64,000 bases of DNA from VRUE01 sp963698085. Its GTDB lineage: Bacteria; Actinomycetota; Thermoleophilia; Solirubrobacterales; 70-9. The stretch's first letter is position 1, and each line of letters begins with the position of its first letter. The position numbers and the translations under genes are program-made. Positions 62,584 through 64,000 of the stretch are shown piece by piece. The notes beneath the pieces are model-generated. The model was not told where the DNA came from and did not search any database. It was given only the letters and a program-made list of their open reading frames with translations. The stretch spans positions 1,488,001 through 1,552,000 of the forward strand of contig OY969122.1 in assembly GCA_963698085.1 (NCBI GenBank). Direction: 5' to 3'.

Positions 62584-64000
62584 ATGCCCCCGGAGTAAGC
62601 GCAGTGAGCACGATTCGCTCCTGCTCGCGCGCGTGGGCGACCGAGTAGCCCTCGCCCGGGCTGGCCCGGGTTGGGCGGCCGACGTAACCGAGCTCGACGC
62701 CCTCGGGCATCAGGTCGGGGAGGCGGCGCGACATCACCTTCCAGGCGCCCATGTTGCGCGGCTCCTCCTGCGTCCAGACGATCTCCTTCAAGTTGGGGTA
62801 GGAGGCGATCAGCCCGCTCAGCTGTTCCTTGGCGAACGGGTAGAGCAGCTCGACCCGCGCGATCGCGACGTCCGCCGCCGCCTTGCGCCGCTCGTTGGCG
62901 TCGATGTCCCAGAAGATCTTGCCGGTGCAGAGGACAAGTCGCTCGACCTTCTCGCGACGCTCCACCGCCGCCGGGTCGTCGAGGATGAAGTGGAAATGGC
63001 CCTTGGTGAGTTCCTCGGCGGTGGCTGCGGCACGGTCGAGGCGCAGAAGCCCCTTCGGCGTGAACACGATCAACGGCCGCGGCTTGCGAATCAGCGCCTG
63101 GCGCCGCAGCAGGTGGAAGTACTGCGCCGCGGTGCTGGGGTAGGCGATGCGGATGTTGCCCTCAGCCGCCAGCGCCAGGAAGCGCTCGATGCGGGCGCTG
63201 GAATGCTCTGGCCCCGAGCCCTCGTAACCGTGCGGCAGCAGCAGCGTCAGCCGGCTGGTCTGTCCCCACTTGGCCTCGCCGGAGACGATGAAGCTGTCGA
63301 TGATGACCTGGCCGGCGTTGGCGAAGTCGCCGAACTGCGCCTCCCAGAGGATCAGCGCGTTCGGCGTCGCCGCCGAGTAGCCGTACTCGAAGCCGAGGCA
63401 GGCGATCTCCGAAAGCGGGCTGTTGTAGAGCTCGAACGGGGCGGTCGAGTCGGCGAGGTTCTGCATTGGGCAGTAGGGCAGGCCGGTCTTCTCGTCGTGC
63501 AGGACGAGGTGGCGGTGGGAGAAGGTGCCGCGCTCGGTGTCCTGCCCGGTGAGGCGGATGTGGACGCCCTCGGTCAGCAGCGAGGCGAAGGCGAGCGCCT
63601 CGGCGTGGCCGAACTCGATCCCGCCGCTCTCCAGCGCCTCGCCGCGATTGCCGAGCGGTTTGCGCAGCTTGCGGTGGATCGTGAAGCTCTCCGGCACTCT
63701 CTGCAGCTCCTCGTTCAGCTCGGCCAGCTTTTGCTCCGGGACGGCCGTATCGACCGGCGGGCTGGCGCTGCGGTCGAGTTCGCCGGTGCTCGAGGTGGTC
63801 ACGGTCGGGTCTTCGTACTCGCCTAACTCCATCTTCTTGCGCAGATCCTTGAGCGCAGCCGACATCTCGTCGTGGCGGGCTTTGCGCGCCTCCTCGACCT
63901 CCTCGCGGGCGATCGTCCCCTCCTCGATCAACTTCTCGGCGTAGATCTCGGAGACCGGTGGATGGGCCTTGATCTTGGCCGCGATCGCCGGCTGGGTGTA
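62582..64000 (-). CDS. 2-oxoglutarate dehydrogenase E1 (multifunctional actinobacterial type), C-terminal part, runs off the window
   Basis: The frame is open to base 64000, with YTQPAIAAKIKAHPP immediately before the interior Met, so the N-terminus lies outside. The 472 visible residues cover the transketolase-type pyrimidine-binding domain (HAEALAFASLLTEGVHIRLTG; RGTFSHRHLVLHDE; EFGYSAATPNALILWEAQFGD, with the first word as FEYGYS) and the C-terminal domain ending EPRNMGAWKVM and YVGRPTRASPGEG. These are the signature blocks of OdhA/Kgd/SucA enzymes. It decarboxylates 2-oxoglutarate in the TCA cycle. The stop codon overlaps a foldback arm. Whether an E2 domain is fused at the N-terminus cannot be seen. 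Confidence 0.95.
   Translation of the reverse strand, partial: YTQPAIAAKIKAHPPVSEIYAEKLIEEGTIAREEVEEARKARHDEMSAALKDLRKKMELGEYEDPTVTTSSTGELDRSASPPVDTAVPEQKLAELNEELQRVPESFTIHRKLRKPLGNRGEALESGGIEFGHAEALAFASLLTEGVHIRLTGQDTERGTFSHRHLVLHDEKTGLPYCPMQNLADSTAPFELYNSPLSEIACLGFEYGYSAATPNALILWEAQFGDFANAGQVIIDSFIVSGEAKWGQTSRLTLLLPHGYEGSGPEHSSARIERFLALAAEGNIRIAYPSTAAQYFHLLRRQALIRKPRPLIVFTPKGLLRLDRAAATAEELTKGHFHFILDDPAAVERREKVERLVLCTGKIFWDIDANERRKAAADVAIARVELLYPFAKEQLSGLIASYPNLKEIVWTQEEPRNMGAWKVMSRRLPDLMPEGVELGYVGRPTRASPGEGYSVAHAREQERIVLTALTPGA

Overview
This 64 kb window is high-GC chromosomal DNA from an actinobacterium, most plausibly a Thermoleophilia/Solirubrobacterales-type lineage (inference). The reasons are the many GTG and TTG starts, the GC-rich codon use, Ala/Arg/Glu-rich proteins, an NlpC/P60 hydrolase behind a c-di-AMP riboswitch, secreted NGAVT-repeat and Rhs/NHL proteins, a DUF3817 protein, and central metabolism of actinobacterial type (aconitase, 2-oxoglutarate dehydrogenase, class II fumarase, propionyl-CoA carboxylase, acyl-CoA mutase). 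No rRNA, tRNA, CRISPR array, transposase or phage gene was seen.

Layout. 0-6.6 kb: end of a membrane protein gene, an aldehyde dehydrogenase, then a compact accessory segment. That segment holds a microcin-C-type (MccB-like) adenylating enzyme coupled to a methyltransferase, facing a coupled winged-helix/HD-hydrolase pair, followed by an AT-richer gap and a helix-turn-helix regulator. 6.8-14.3 kb: a 2,200-residue secreted Rhs/NHL protein ending in a trypsin-like protease, containing an exact 843-bp internal duplication and overlapping a secreted partner gene. 14.5-17.7 kb: metallophosphoesterase and fumarase. 17.8-22.1 kb: a minus-strand group with a cobalamin riboswitch ahead of two secreted proteins that combine an alpha/alpha-barrel with a DUF4430-like domain, the architecture of animal intrinsic factor/transcobalamin, plus a lipoprotein and an M15-like peptidase.

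22.2-35.8 kb: benzoylformate-decarboxylase-like enzyme with a FAD/Fe-S 2-hydroxyacid dehydrogenase, SDR, type-2 isoleucyl-tRNA synthetase with a swapped signature motif, tautomerase, thioredoxin, PolX, trehalose phosphatase and a split TauE/SafE pair. 35.8-44.8 kb: PAC2 protein, helicase/nuclease, inositol-phosphatase-like enzyme, a basic protein behind two LexA-type boxes, and a sigma/anti-sigma fusion coupled to a secreted protein. 44.9-50.2 kb: UDP-glucuronate decarboxylase, acyl-CoA mutase large subunit, propionyl-CoA carboxylase beta. 50.2-57.2 kb: four TetR regulators and a polyamine-type ABC transporter operon. 57.3-64 kb: NlpC/P60, SDR, aconitase, DUF3817 and the C-terminal part of 2-oxoglutarate dehydrogenase.

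Two threads stand out. First, B12: the riboswitch-controlled intrinsic-factor-like proteins share the window with a B12-dependent mutase and propionyl-CoA carboxylase, consistent with a cell that needs and captures corrinoids. Second, the region is littered with long foldback elements (arms of 18-27 bp, some 50-bp perfect palindromes). Within a family the core is conserved while the perfectly paired arms differ from copy to copy, and two foldbacks lie in frame inside protein-coding genes.
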